Assembly (NCBI GenBank): GCA_963971405.1
Contig: OZ020490.1
Span: forward strand, 17,509,464-17,573,463
Direction of reading: 5' to 3'
Source of the DNA: Psococerastis gibbosa
Taxonomy: Eukaryota; Arthropoda; Insecta; Psocodea; Psocidae
Length of the DNA stretch: 64,000 nucleotides
The notes below the pieces were generated by a model. The model saw only the letters and a program-made list of their open reading frames with translations, had not been told where the DNA came from and made no database searches. Positions 33,914 to 45,621 of the stretch are shown one piece after another; the first letter of the stretch is position 1; each line of letters opens with the position of its first letter. The translations under genes and the position numbers were made by a program.

Positions 33914-35601
33914 ATGGGCAGAAAGATACCTGCAAGGAAACACAGAACCGTCAAGGACCCATACGTTCAAAGGGCACAACAATTTGCTAAGTAAGTACCA
34001 AAGATTGAGATCATAAAAGATCGTGGTTGGGTAACAATGTCGCGTGTTGCTGTTGCAGATTTTACATTTCACCGCTTGCACCTGCGGAAGGTAGACTACC
34101 TGGTCTTCTGTAATGTTAAGTAACAATAGACCGCTTGCATGACGAATAGTTTTACTCAGAAACTCAGGGTGTGTGGGTAAGGTGCCAGCAGTATGTGCTG
34201 GAGTACCTATATACCCATGAACGCAATGCAAAGTCATAGGTCAACTTCAAAAATTAGTACCGTAGTATGTTTATAGTAAACAATAGGATACATAACGTTA
34301 TTTGTGTGCTTATAGGGTTAAAAATAAAATAAATAACCCACCAAGCAAAACTGACGTGCAAGAAATTCCAAAAAGCGTTCTACGGATCATGCAGTTAAAA
34401 GAGAAGGCAAAAATAGAGAAGAAAATGGTAAAAGTGAAGAAAAACAAAGATGTATTTAATATGAAAAAAGCATTAAGGGCTGAAAAGTTGATGCCGGGCA
34501 TGGATGTGCCGGAAAAACCTCTTCCATTAATTGAACATAATCCACATCAAAGTCAACATGACTTTGTTCGACGGGTGGACGCTATGGTTAAAGTAAGTTG
34601 TTTTCAGTAATCTCGCTAACTAAATTTTAGGTTAGTTAGCCTAACTTACCTCGTTAACGATTGTAATTTAAAATACTTTAATGGCAGAAAAGATAAGAAA
34701 AAATTGTCTTTGTTTTCCAATTGGGTGAAGTTTTCATAATCAAGTTGGCAATTTATGAAGTTATGGGAAGCGGATGAATGTCTGTTGTTGTAGCTGTGCC
34801 TTCGAAGCTCTTGCTCGTAAACCGTCTTCAAACCTACCTATCAATTTTCAAGTTGCAACAGCTGAACAACCAGGAGCTCTTGCTGACATCCAGAAGAATT
34901 CAGCTGCGTTTAACACTGGCTATTGCTATAATTTGGAGTTATTGCAAAATTTATCATATTAACTTTGACATTCTCTATTAATCATGTGTCTAATAGAAGT
35001 TGGCATATGAAAAAGTATTAGGATGGAAGTCTCCAAGGTTTTGATAAGGGATAATTCTTGGTTACAAATTTAAAGCATACTTATTCGTTAGTATACTGTA
35101 TGATAATTGCTATTTTTTCAGGATGTAATAAGAGAGTCTCAGTTTGAAGATAAATTCAGTGTGGACGTGAAAAGAGATGACCATGGAAACGTCCTAGAAG
35201 TAAATCGTCGAGCAGCAGCAGCAAAACGTAGCAAAAAGCCAAAATTATCTGCCAAGCGGAAAGAAAGAGAAAATAGAAAGAAGACAAGCAAAGAACCAGC
35301 AAAAGAGTTTCCGAAGCAGGAATTTATCGAGTTTGGCAACATTGTACATCAGCCACCGACTAATTTGACAAAACCGAAAAAGCAGGCTGCCAGTGTAAGT
35401 AAAGATTTTCCAAAGCCAGGCAAACGGGATTTATTGTTGAAGAAAATTATCAAGGCGCCTGATAACCAGTCTGAAGTCGGCATTAATTTAAAGAAAAAAT
35501 TGCCCAAGTTGTCCTCGTTAGAAAAGCAAAAAGTTGAAGAAAGGAGAAAGCTGGTGGTGGAAGCGTTTAGGCAGTCTAAAAAGGCTGGTGTGAAACTGTG
35601 A
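33914..35601 (+). CDS. CCDC137: Coiled-coil domain-containing protein 137, three exons
   Basis: Exons 33914-33990, 34316-34592, 35122-35601. GT-AG borders and phases (2, 0) match, giving 277 aa against about 290 in vertebrates. The start MGRKIPARKHRTVKDPYV is the conserved basic N-terminus. Exon 2 carries the NNPPSKTDVQEIPKSVLRI region, a lysine-rich helix with KMVKVKKNKDVFNMKKALRA, and the proline block MDVPEKPLPLIEHNPHQ ending in FVRRVDAMVKV. Exon 3 has FEDKFSVDVKRD, a nuclear-localisation-like basic stretch, the EFIEFGNIVHQPP motif, and a charged C-terminal coil (SSLEKQKVEERRKLVVEAFR). The human protein is a nuclear/nucleolar, chromosome-associated RNA-related factor; that role is family knowledge, not visible here. 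The ATG follows a 'gccatgg' context. It starts 117 bp after the right end of the 31530-33797 transposon. Confidence 0.92.
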
Positions 35602-37795
35602 TTACCGTGAAAATAATATATAAACTATGTATTTTCATTGTCGGCATTTTTTCAAGGTTTGGTTACAATCTTTTGATATACTGTATTTTCCATCAAATTT
35701 TGCTTAGATGCCTAAATGAGGGAAATTAAGCTATAGATAAACGATGAAGGAATAATATGAAGTACAAGTATTAAAGAAATCTCCAATCTTCCAAAATTGA
35801 TACCGTAAGACTTGGTAAAGTCGGGCTCACTCCTATTACAATGCGTCCATTGATAAGCATGTGTCAGCTTGTCCATTGTCGCTTGTAGTCCGTGAAGGTT
35901 GACATCAAGGAAATGTGTCAGTTTTATTTTATATTACCAATATGTCCTACAGACTCGTATCTATACTTGGTTAAGTCATGCTTTCGCCTGTTTGCGTCAA
36001 TGGTAAGCTTGTCTCAGCTTGTTCATTATCGCTTTTAGCCAGTGTAGGTTGACATCGAGGACATAATACCAGTCTGCCAATGGCCAACAATTCATACGGA
36101 AACAATACAAATAATGTCCGAAATCCATGGGGTCGTTGGCATTGGACAAGTGGGCCACTATAAGTCGGCCTAGGTCCATAAAAAATTATTCAGGACGTTA
36201 TTAAAAATACATGTATGTCCAACAAATCAAGGGAGTCGTTTGCAGGTTCTAGAGACTAGGGAAAAAAGCCTTTTAGAGGATCACCCCATTAATTAGTAAG
36301 TTTTTATTTTTTATTTTATTTAATAGGCTACTTAAGTTATAAAAATTTGGTATGTTCAATTAGCAGAGGAATACTACGAGGAACTTTTTAGTTTTGGTGC
36401 ATGGGTTTGTTTTCCGTGAAACTGATAAGCGACAGAAATAAAAAAATCATAAGAAACTTATAATATGGTGTATGAAATAGTCATTTACCAATTGAATGAA
36501 CCACATCGTTATAACTTGAATAATTTTGCCTATTTTGCGGTGATCCAATATCAATGGTAAGCTTCCTCTTAAAATTAATTATAAAAACCATTTGAATTTT
36601 GAATTCTTATAATTATCAGTCAAAGTACTACCTACATTAAAATATTGGAAGATTCCATTAATCAATTTAAAAAACTACTGACGAAAGGAATGGCTGCTTA
36701 TGTGGGGGCACACTCTGTATACGACACAATCCTCTCCAACCAACTGCCGAACTCTTGTCAGTTACAAAACCAAAGCTAATAAATGAAGTATTTTCACTTT
36801 ATGCAAAATAGAATTTTGTGTGGGGTGCCTCAGGTTAAAAGAGCACAAGACGAGGCCCCATGATAAGCAGCTAAACGCTTTACACCTAATGAATCCACGA
36901 TTACAACAGTGCCAGGAAATTTAGCAACTTCTCTACCACAAAATCAAAATTAAATATCACAGGCATTCAATAATTAATGCTCGAGCATAATCTGTACGTC
37001 ATGGGCTTTTGGTACCTGCCCTAGTTAAATTTGTATGTATTCCAAATTTTTGGTTGCTCGTCGATGGCAATGAACAAAGTCATTTTTTTAGAATTTGGCA
37101 GGTTACATGATCCCAAGAGCAGTTACAGCAATATTACCTTTTGGTTAGTCACATGGTATAGGAATACTGTATTTTACGCCGTCGTGCATTACATACATAA
37201 GCAGAAATTATTTTTTCCAATGGTTTTCCATTTTAAACAAAGTAATCCCGTAGTAGTCGATTAGCCCCGCTCTTCTGAGATCGTTCTCAATCTGGTTTTT
37301 GCATCTTTTTCTGACATCAGCAAAAACCAAGTTAGCTTATAACTAGATATTTAATTCAGAGCAATCTAGGCTCCCTGCAGAACTCTAAGAAAGATAATAT
37401 TACCATCTGCTTCACATGCCTTTCGAAAATTACCATAACAGGCATTATTATGATGATTACAGGAATCGTGTAACTAACCGTTTTTGACACTGATACCACA
37501 CGAAACAAGACACTATAAAGTTCAGAAAGCTTCCATTTTGGGACATTTACAGTAGACAAAAATCACCCTTAAGCTCTACAGAAAGGCTCTTCATCAATTC
37601 AGTCCTTTTTTTTTATATAACTCTCAAGTTCTAGCGACACACACAAAATAGACATTTTCAAGCTTTGGAATCTATGGACGAAGGGGCAGCAACGCGGTTG
37701 AATTTACTCGTCAAATTATGGCTCATTAATTTAGAATTTGTCTATTTTTTAAAATTTGACAAGCCAAGAAGCAGTCTCACTTCATATCTGCAACC
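35602..37795. other. Intergenic; contains a repeat with an internal direct duplication (35815-36182)
   Basis: 35850-35910 and 36005-36065 are related (agcttgtccattgtcgcttg / agcttgttcattatcgcttt, then gtgaaggttgacatc / gtgtaggttgacatc). 36060-36180 matches the reverse complement of 15900-16025. No exon is recognised in the remaining part. ORFs of 60-77 codons are chance. Confidence 0.5.
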
Positions 37796-38180
37796 CTATT
37801 AAGGCGACTTGCGATTAACATAATACCGGGGTTTATTCAATTGATTTAAACAAATGAGTGCAAAATGCGCGGGAAATTCAAATAGATAAATTAATCCTCG
37901 GCTATATTTTTTGGTGAGTTTACAATTTTTTGCTCCGTTAGAAGTAGACATAGCAATTAAAATTCCTATTATGTTTCAAAATTCTACGTTTAGGCTATAT
38001 TTTAATGCTCATTAGTATTTCCTTGAATTATTTAAACTGTAACCATCCTCTTGTTTTCCAAAATTTATTAATTTGAATTTCCCGCGCATATTTTATAACA
38101 CCGTCACGTGACACCTTACTCATACGGTATTAAAAAAACGGTATTATGTTAATCCCAAATCGCCATAATAGGGCTGCTGA
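37796..38180. mobile_element. TIR element, 'GGCGATTTGGGATTA' family, best copy
   Basis: Left end ccctattaaggcgacttgcg and attaacataataccggggtt. Right end ggtattatgttaatcccaaa and tcgccataatagggctgctg. Inside the ends, caaatgagtgcaaaatgcgc and gggaaattcaaa pair imperfectly with atttgaatttcccgcgcata. Also notable is cgtcacgtgac, shared with 16525-16795. Confidence 0.75.
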
Positions 38181-38877
38181 AAAGGTTAATTAGGTCATTT
38201 TTGAAATGAAAATGACAACCATAAAATGTCAAAAATGTACAATATAAATTCACCGCGCTGAAGCCATACGATGTACATATAGTAAATGGACAGTTTCCCG
38301 CGTTACAAAGAATTTTGGTAAGAAGCAAGGAGTATACAAATTTGGAATAATCAATCTTTAGGCCACTCTACATCAACATTACTTACTGTACAATGAACAA
38401 CTCATATTAATGTACTACTGAATTGCAGATACACGCTTTCGTCATCGTTCTTATCAGTCTATGCCCCATATAGGGCTCTATATTAGACAGGTATTGTCAT
38501 CCGCGACTTTGAATCCATTTTAAAGTCTGTTGTATACATATACATTTTATGTTTATATATAGATCAATGGTTGCATAAGCAAAGCATTGGGTGTTTTCCA
38601 ATTTATTTTTAGAAACTTATCGTTGTTTATAAATATTATTATTTTTAAAAAACGTTCTACCAATTACGGAAATGCTTAATAAAAAATACTAAATCGTCTT
38701 TTCGTTTTTTTTTTTTAACTTTTACTTTTGTACAATACTTACTATATAGGATTCAAAATGGCGAATTACCCCCGGGTATATAGTGCCTTAGCCCCATACT
38801 TGCTCAAACAATTCATTCACAAAGGCAGGAAGTAGGTTCCAACATTTAACATGAGAAAACCGTTAGGCCCGATACAC

Positions 38878-39193
38878 TAGTGTTGTCGAGTTCAACCGGC
38901 TCGACTCAAAGAAATCGATTCCTTTCATAGAATCGAACCTCGATCCGATTCCGGAAAAAAGCTTTCGATCATTTGTCGAGCAAATGTCAACAGAAACCCA
39001 GATTATCAAACCTTTATTAGGCGCAACATTTTAAAAATTGTCGCTACTCTACTGCAAAGCAATTATTTATACGGAAATTGAACAAAAATGCTACACAGCC
39101 TCAATCAAGATGAAATAACACAGTGCTCGATTGAGCTCAAATGCTTGACTTAATGAATCGATTCCTCGGGAGGAATTGAACTCGACATCCCTA
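38878..39193. mobile_element. hAT-like MITE (316 bp)
   Basis: TIRs tagtgttgtcgagttcaacc and gaattgaactcgacatccct are flanked by 8-bp direct repeats cgatacac (38870-38877) and cgatgcac (39194-39201), 7 of 8 identical. No coding capacity. Confidence 0.8.
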
Positions 39194-39667
39194 CGATGCA
39201 CCACCGTGGCAATGGAAAATACCGCGGCAGAAATTTTCGCCCTTGTGCATCAACCCAGCAATGTATCTCGGTAGTCGGTGGACTCCCACTTCGCTTCGTT
39301 GAAACTGTGGTTGCCAAATTTTCAGCAGAAGAAATTTATATGCAAAAAAATATAATAATATGTTTTGTCCATGGTCAATTTAACAGTTTTCGAATTGTAT
39401 AGATTGTGCTTTTACCCACAAAATTTACTACATGAACCCTAGTAACGTATTCTTGGCGTTATATCGGCGGTAATGGTTAATTTGGCGAGTTTGGAGACCG
39501 CCCTTTGACGTTAGATAAACTTATTTTTTTTATTCTGACATGAAAACAGCTTAAGGTTACGCTAGATTTATGTACAGGAGAGATAGGACATTCGCTCTCA
39601 GGTGGTACCTGCCACTTCTTTTTCAACCAATAACTATTTTAGAGGGGATATTCATAAATAATCATAA

Positions 39668-39735
39668 TCAAGCGTGGAACTCGAACCAACAACCTTTTGG
39701 ATGAAAGTCAGAGTCCTCTTTAGCGGATATGTCCA
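39668..39735 (-). repeat. tRNA-derived SINE, family 1, fragment
   Basis: gtggaactcgaaccaacaac and cttttggatgaaagtcagag match the head region of family 1 SINEs (3786, 63392). Confidence 0.55.
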
Positions 39736-39919
39736 ATCTCTCCTGTATGTAACACTAGGTTATGCCACCCCACTTTCTGGACCCATGTAGCTTATAGGAA
39801 ATTAGGTGCTACCAAACCGTGCTGCACACATCTTTACCTTTTGGCTGATTTTCGCCCCAGAAAATTGGCACTGTCACAAAGTAAACGTTGCATTGCAGGG
39901 AATCAGCAATTTACGATAA

Positions 39920-40245
39920 GGCGGGGTTTCCACCGACCTCTCATTGCAGAATGCAAATGACATTGACGGAAATTTGAATGTTTCTTTTTATACTTTATTT
40001 ATTAAAATGTTTGTACTTAAACATATCCCATGACGCCATTTTTAAATTTTAGTTTGTTTGTTTGTGATTTTACTCTATGATCATTGATCAATTTTAACTA
40101 TGGCATAGAGTAAAACAAAAATTTCCGTCAATGTCATTTGCATTCTGCAATGAGAGGTTAGTGGAATACCCGCCTTAGTCTTGAATGTCTGCTACCACGT
40201 CAATGTCTTTGCATTCTGCAATGAGAGGTCGGTGGAAACCTCGCC
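39920..40245. mobile_element. Harbinger-like MITE, rearranged relative of the composite (copy D)
   Basis: It starts ggcggggtttccaccgacct, the end normally inner in the composites, with TAA flanks at 39917 and 40246. A first right end (gtggaatacccgcc) occurs at 40174. It is followed by ttgaatgtctgctaccacgt from the outer element and then a second inner-type right end (ggtcggtggaaacctcgcc). It is thus a chimera in which inner-type ends have replaced the outer ends. Confidence 0.75.
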
Positions 40246-42359
40246 TAAGTAAATATGTACACTTGTAGTCTGCAGTAAATCAAGTCAAACAACATTTCTG
40301 TGATAAATAGATTATGAACCTGCTCATACAATAGTGCTACAAGTGCATTGGAAAATGGGAAAACCACTATCCCCAAACCAGTACGACTACTGTAATTATT
40401 TAAAATTGTATACGATAATACCACATAAGTAATTTCTATTGATAATAAAATTGCAAGAGTAAGCATATTGGGCAATATTCCCCCCCCCCCCCCCCCCCCC
40501 CCCCGCGGGTTCATAATTAGTCGCGTATGTGTAACCAAAGCTTTTTTACAATTATTCATCTGAAAAAACCGTGTTCACACTCCTTTATCATCATCAGAGT
40601 AGCGCTATCTTAAATTAGCTCACTCAGTGGGTTAACGTACGCAGGACTAGAATAATCGACTTCCACAGTTATGTCTGTTCGCTTACAAACCGTAATAAAA
40701 AAACATGCCTTCAATGCAATACACCTAAGATACGCCTTCATCTCAAAGCTTTAGTTACAAATACCTGACTAAAACTATAAACTTCTGTAAACCTACTAAA
40801 ACACAACCTGTCTGTAAGGTTTATGGTCTTTTAGAAAATACGAACAAATTGTGTTGAGGCAAGCTTGTAGACGTTTATAAACGGCCTTTAATAGTTACCA
40901 ATTCAGTTAATTCGTTGAGGTCAAATGATCAAAACATTAACATTACTATGATATAAACAACCAAGTGCTACAGTGTATATTGAAATATTTAGAATTTAAA
41001 CATACTAAAGATGATTTAAAAATTTAAAGAGAGCAGACTACTTGTACTTCAACTTACGAACAACCCATTACAACGGGTGACACTAATGAGAACTTAATTT
41101 TTTTAATTTATTTAAAACAATGCAGACGATAAACCCGAGCTAGAGAATGGAGACCATCATTGCTAGCGAACAACTGCTCGGAAAAGCAATATCGTTCCTC
41201 TTATATGAAACTTATGTAACGTAACTAATCAGTATACGAAATTATATTGTACGCAACACATCCCTTTCATTTTTCTCAGCCTTGTTGTATTTTTGGTAGG
41301 CTGCTCTCTTAGGATATTCTACGGTATCTTGTCAAAGGCTCTAAAATAATCCAGTCAACGGGACTACAGACTCTAAAATTACATATTCTCGCCAGGTTTA
41401 TTATCTTTGAACAAGAAACATTAGAATTTATAATAATTTATTAATTTTTTAAACGTCTAATTGAACAAACTACAATACATACTTAAACGGTATGAACTTG
41501 GGGCACACAATGGTGTAAACGTTAAGAAATAGACAACCACGGTCAAATGGGTGAAGGCATGGACTGAGCGGTATCAGGGTTTTAAGGGGAACCTTTCCAA
41601 ATTTTGGAAAACATGGCGTAAGAGCTAGTTAATTAATTAATTACTCGTTGTACAGTAGCTATATTGGCCTAATCACTCTTTGAACACCCCTTGAAATATT
41701 TATACTTTGATAATGCATAATAGGCAACATTATTATATACATATAACATAATATAATAATGGTTTAGTTGTAAGAGTGAGCCGAAAGGCCCAAAATTCGC
41801 CCATATGGAAAAGAACCGGTCCGAGTTTACTCGAACATGCTTTCCAATTTATCAACATTTGTAGATTGAGAATATGAGTAATTTCATGGTAAATAATTTT
41901 CCAGTGGTTAAATTTCCGATATCTCGGGGGGGGGGGGGGGGGGGGGGGTTGTCCACCAGACGTCACTGGAAGTGAGATAAATTCTAGATAGGTCAGACCT
42001 TAATTACCACAGAGCAATAATGGCAGGACACGCAATGCATTTGAGTGCGAATTTTCTATCTTTTTTCAAAATTTTTTGTGCAAAACCAAATAGGTTTTTG
42101 GGAAAGCAACCTGTCCAGTTTCGTTATTCAATTTAACACCTAAAACGGTAGAAATCATCGATAGAAAGGTTTCGCAGAAAAATTATTTTTTAGTCATTTT
42201 TCATGAAAATTGAGTAATTTTTATTTTTTTACCCCCAGAAGCAAACTATCAAGGGGCAAGCGACCCCCCGCATTTTGTCAAGATTACTAACGATTACAAT
42301 ATATGTGACTAAAAAGAAATCGTTGGAGCCGTTTTCGAGAAATAATTTTTTTTAGGCGT
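40246..42359. other. Intergenic, no gene; long C and G homopolymers
   Basis: Poly-C of about 24 nt at 40481-40504 and poly-G of about 23 nt at 41926-41948. Small ORFs with poly-Pro/poly-Gly here come from these tracts. No exon or family recognised. Confidence 0.6.
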
Positions 42360-42655
42360 TTTTTTGGAGTTCTTTGAGAATAAAACCCCCCCAAATTGAG
42401 TTAGCCCAAAATAAAAATAAATGGTCTCGAGGCATGATTTTTTGAACCTATATGCAACATTTCATCCAAATCGGCCGAGTAGTTTGCCCAGACAGACATT
42501 TCGTAAAACCACTTTTTTGGGTTCCTGGGACCTCAAAACGTGTAAATCCATTGAAATCTCGGAATCGAAAATTTCGACCATCACAAAGCTTTCCTTATAC
42601 TACGTATAAATTGGAAAGCAATAAAGACAATTTTCTTTCTTTCTTTTACTAATGT
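42360..42655 (+). repeat. Interspersed repeat shared with 55140-55370
   Basis: ccaaattgagttagcccaaa, aacatttcatccaaatcgg, cgtaaaaccacttttttggg and acctcaaaacgtgtaaatcc recur at 55160-55350. Probably a retroelement 3' region. The ORFs at 42421 and 42452 are inside it. Confidence 0.6.
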
Positions 42656-43468
42656 TAATCTATAAAACAAGATAATCTGTAAGGAAAAAGGACTTTGAGT
42701 TTATAGATTTTTTTTTAAATGACAGTTCACTATGCAAAATTGTGTCTTATTGCAGTTAATACATTTTAGGGGGTGTTCAGAGCATTTTTGTCAATATAAG
42801 GGTTCTGGAACGAGAAATTAATAAATAGCTCTCACGCCATTTTGTTTTTAAAAAATGTGGAAAGATTTCCCTCAATGAATAAGATTTTCCAGAAAGCCTG
42901 AGAGGATTTGCAGGAGGAAAAATATTAGTTGAAATAGAGTTAATGGCAAGCTTGGATAGGATTCAAATTTAGGGCTAGTTATAAATATTAATAAAATTGG
43001 TGGGGTTCTGACAATAAAGTTAGGCGTTAATATTTTAACTGCTTATGCTAAGCATAGGAATTTACTGTGATCTTATTATGAATCGATTAATCAGCGAAGG
43101 CCTCCTGACTGGTATTTGACTTTAATGGAATTTTAACAACAAGCGACAATATTAATTTTATACAGCTACTGAAATAACAAAGTCAATCAGCGCAGAAAAT
43201 AAATAAATCTCAGCACATGGGATTTTTAATTTTTAATTGCTTTTTAACTAATTAACGAAAATTATTTATCTTAGCGAGTTCACAAAGGCTAGCTTCAAAA
43301 GCTCCACTGATAATGAAATAAATAAAGAACACTACATGAAGTCAAGTTAAATAAAGTTAATGATGCGTTTTCAATACCACGTGGTCTCCAAGGAAAATCT
43401 ATACATACAGAGGAATCTCCACTGACTTGTGTATACATTGAAATGGCGGATCTCATCATTCGTCACCC
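42656..43468. other. Intergenic, nothing recognised
   Basis: AT-rich sequence without ORFs over 60 codons, inverted repeats or family matches that I can see. Confidence 0.5.
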
Positions 43469-43600
43469 TAAAGTCAGAAGGGCGTACCATCAAAAACATC
43501 ATTTCGCGATAATTGCGTTTCTATGCAAATATAGTTTAAATGTTATAAACATAACATAACTCAATTTCGCCAAAATGTTGGTTACGCCCCTCTGACTTTA
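43469..43600. mobile_element. Short TIR element (132 bp), TA-flanked
   Basis: TAAAGTCAGAAGGGCGTA at the left and acgcccctctgacttta at the right are inverted. TA at both outer edges fits a mariner/Tc1-like TA duplication. Confidence 0.6.
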
Positions 43601-45240
43601 TTTTGAACTTAGCATTGACCATGCGCTAACTTTGTCGGTAGAACGTTACCAACTGTCAACTTTGATACTAACTAAATCGGAAACGAAACTACTCTCAATA
43701 GGTGAATTTTCTCGATTACGTTTCTTCTTCGGTTATAAAAGTACTTAATTATACTACTTGGAACTCAAGAACAGAAAAGAATGGAGAGAAGAAGACGGAA
43801 AGATTTGCTACAAACTGATAGATGGCGACTAGAACGGTTTTCATATTTTGGTCGGAAAGTCACCACAAAACTCGGTTAACAAAATTGATAAATAATATTT
43901 ATAGGGACTTATCTTACAAAAAAACAAACAGAAAAAGGGCATTGAACTAATTTAAGAAAGAATATCACATAATGGTAAAACAAGACGGAAAAAGCTATTG
44001 GACTAATAAATAAATAAAGTAGTTTATCACATAAGCCAGACTGAAAATAGTTTCCTTTTCAACACAACAGCAAAATTGTTTTTTGTTATGTACAGTATTG
44101 TTTATTCCTATTAAAGAGGAGATTTGAACATTCTTGCTACATGCTATGATTAGGTACTAAGTTAATAATGCCGGTAGTTAGCAACTTACCATTGTAATTA
44201 ACACTGCAGGGAACTCCCTACAGGCTCTTATAAAAAGGGAATTTCACTAAGATAGGTAATTTTAACTCGCTACCAGGTTGTCTACAAACGAAATATGAGA
44301 GTTACACATATAAGTTAATTTACTAACCTTTGGTTAATGGGTTATTGCTTCGTTAATACAATAGTTACAAATTAAAATTAAGCAATACAATAACTTTGGT
44401 TGGCCTAACTTGAGAAAGTATTGTCTTAATTAAACTTGATTAGATTAGAAGTTTAATTAAAGGCTATAATCATCATGTTTTATCTCAATAATGAATCAAA
44501 AGTTAAAATACTATAATGTTACATTTTTCTAGAATGGGAGCGAATGATTTCCCTACTATAAAGTTTATCTACATTAACACTATCGTATATTTGCGTAAGA
44601 TATGAAAATGTTTAGGCTAATTATTTATTGAAAGCCTTAAGGCATAAAATACAAATCAACACTTGTCACAATTAGATAAAGCAAGGGCTGTCGTTCTCGT
44701 GACCCCACTGCACTGGCTCGCCTTTACCAGTTAAGCTATCTAGACCGATACGTATAATGTCTATGAGTGGAATCTTACATGAAAGTCGACAGCATAATGA
44801 AAAAAAGAGCAGTATGATTTTCAAGCTTTTTATGGGCCCCATGAGAACGACTGCCCCCTTTAAGGGAGTTGTTCTATGTTACAATAGAATGCAAGTAGAA
44901 TTTGTATGTTTTTAAGATTAGGGAAGGTTCTGTAAGTTTTTGAATGATAATTATTGCAATATTAACAATAAACTAAGGATTTAACCTAGAGCAGAAATAA
45001 CTCAAACAATGCCCAAAGCGGCCCTCACCAACTCAAAACTAAACTAACTCGAACGAGAATGGCAGTGAGTTTGGTATGATTTTTTCTGATCTGAATTTTG
45101 CACTAGTTTTAATGCTTAATCTATTAATTAAATTGTTTGTCAATATATTCGAACATTCTTGAAAGTACAATGCATGTGTCTTATTAAGAACAGCATACTG
45201 TATTTACTTATTTACGACACAAGCAAAATACACATGTTCC
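43601..45240. other. Intergenic; one probable TIR element at 44685-44857
   Basis: gggctgtcgttctcgtgacccc (split: gggctgtcgttctc, gtgacccc) at 44685 is inverted to ggggccc.. catgagaacgactgccccc near 44834-44857, suggesting a 170 bp MITE. The rest shows nothing recognisable. Confidence 0.45.
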
Positions 45241-45249
45241 AGTGGGCCG

Positions 45250-45405
45250 ATTATGGCGATTGGTATTAACTTACTCCTGGGGTTAAAACTGTAAACAAAC
45301 AAATTTTGAATAGCACTTTCCATTGTAAAATTATCTTGTTTATATTTTTCATACCAGGGTATTATATTAACCCCGGTACTATAATCGCCATGATCGGACC
45401 ACTGG
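45250..45405. mobile_element. TIR element, 'GGCGAT' family, short variant
   Basis: gattatggcgattggtatta at the left and taatcgccatgatcggacca at the right. Internal ggggttaaaactgtaaacaa; right arm ataccagggtattatattaa. It lies 217 bp downstream of the SLC16 stop codon. Confidence 0.65.
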
Positions 45406-45621
45406 ATTGTTGAAAAACGAGCCTAGCCTTGCTCATACCCATCGCATGCATTAGTATTACATGAACAGTGCAGCGATGAGCATGGCTATTTTCGAAAACA
45501 ATTAAAACCATCCCTAATTGGCAAATTAAAAAAGAATTTGAACTTTTACACAAATCTGAATCACCCTCGTTAACCTCAGAAAATTGTTTTCCATATTATC
45601 ATTCATACATCATACCAGAGT

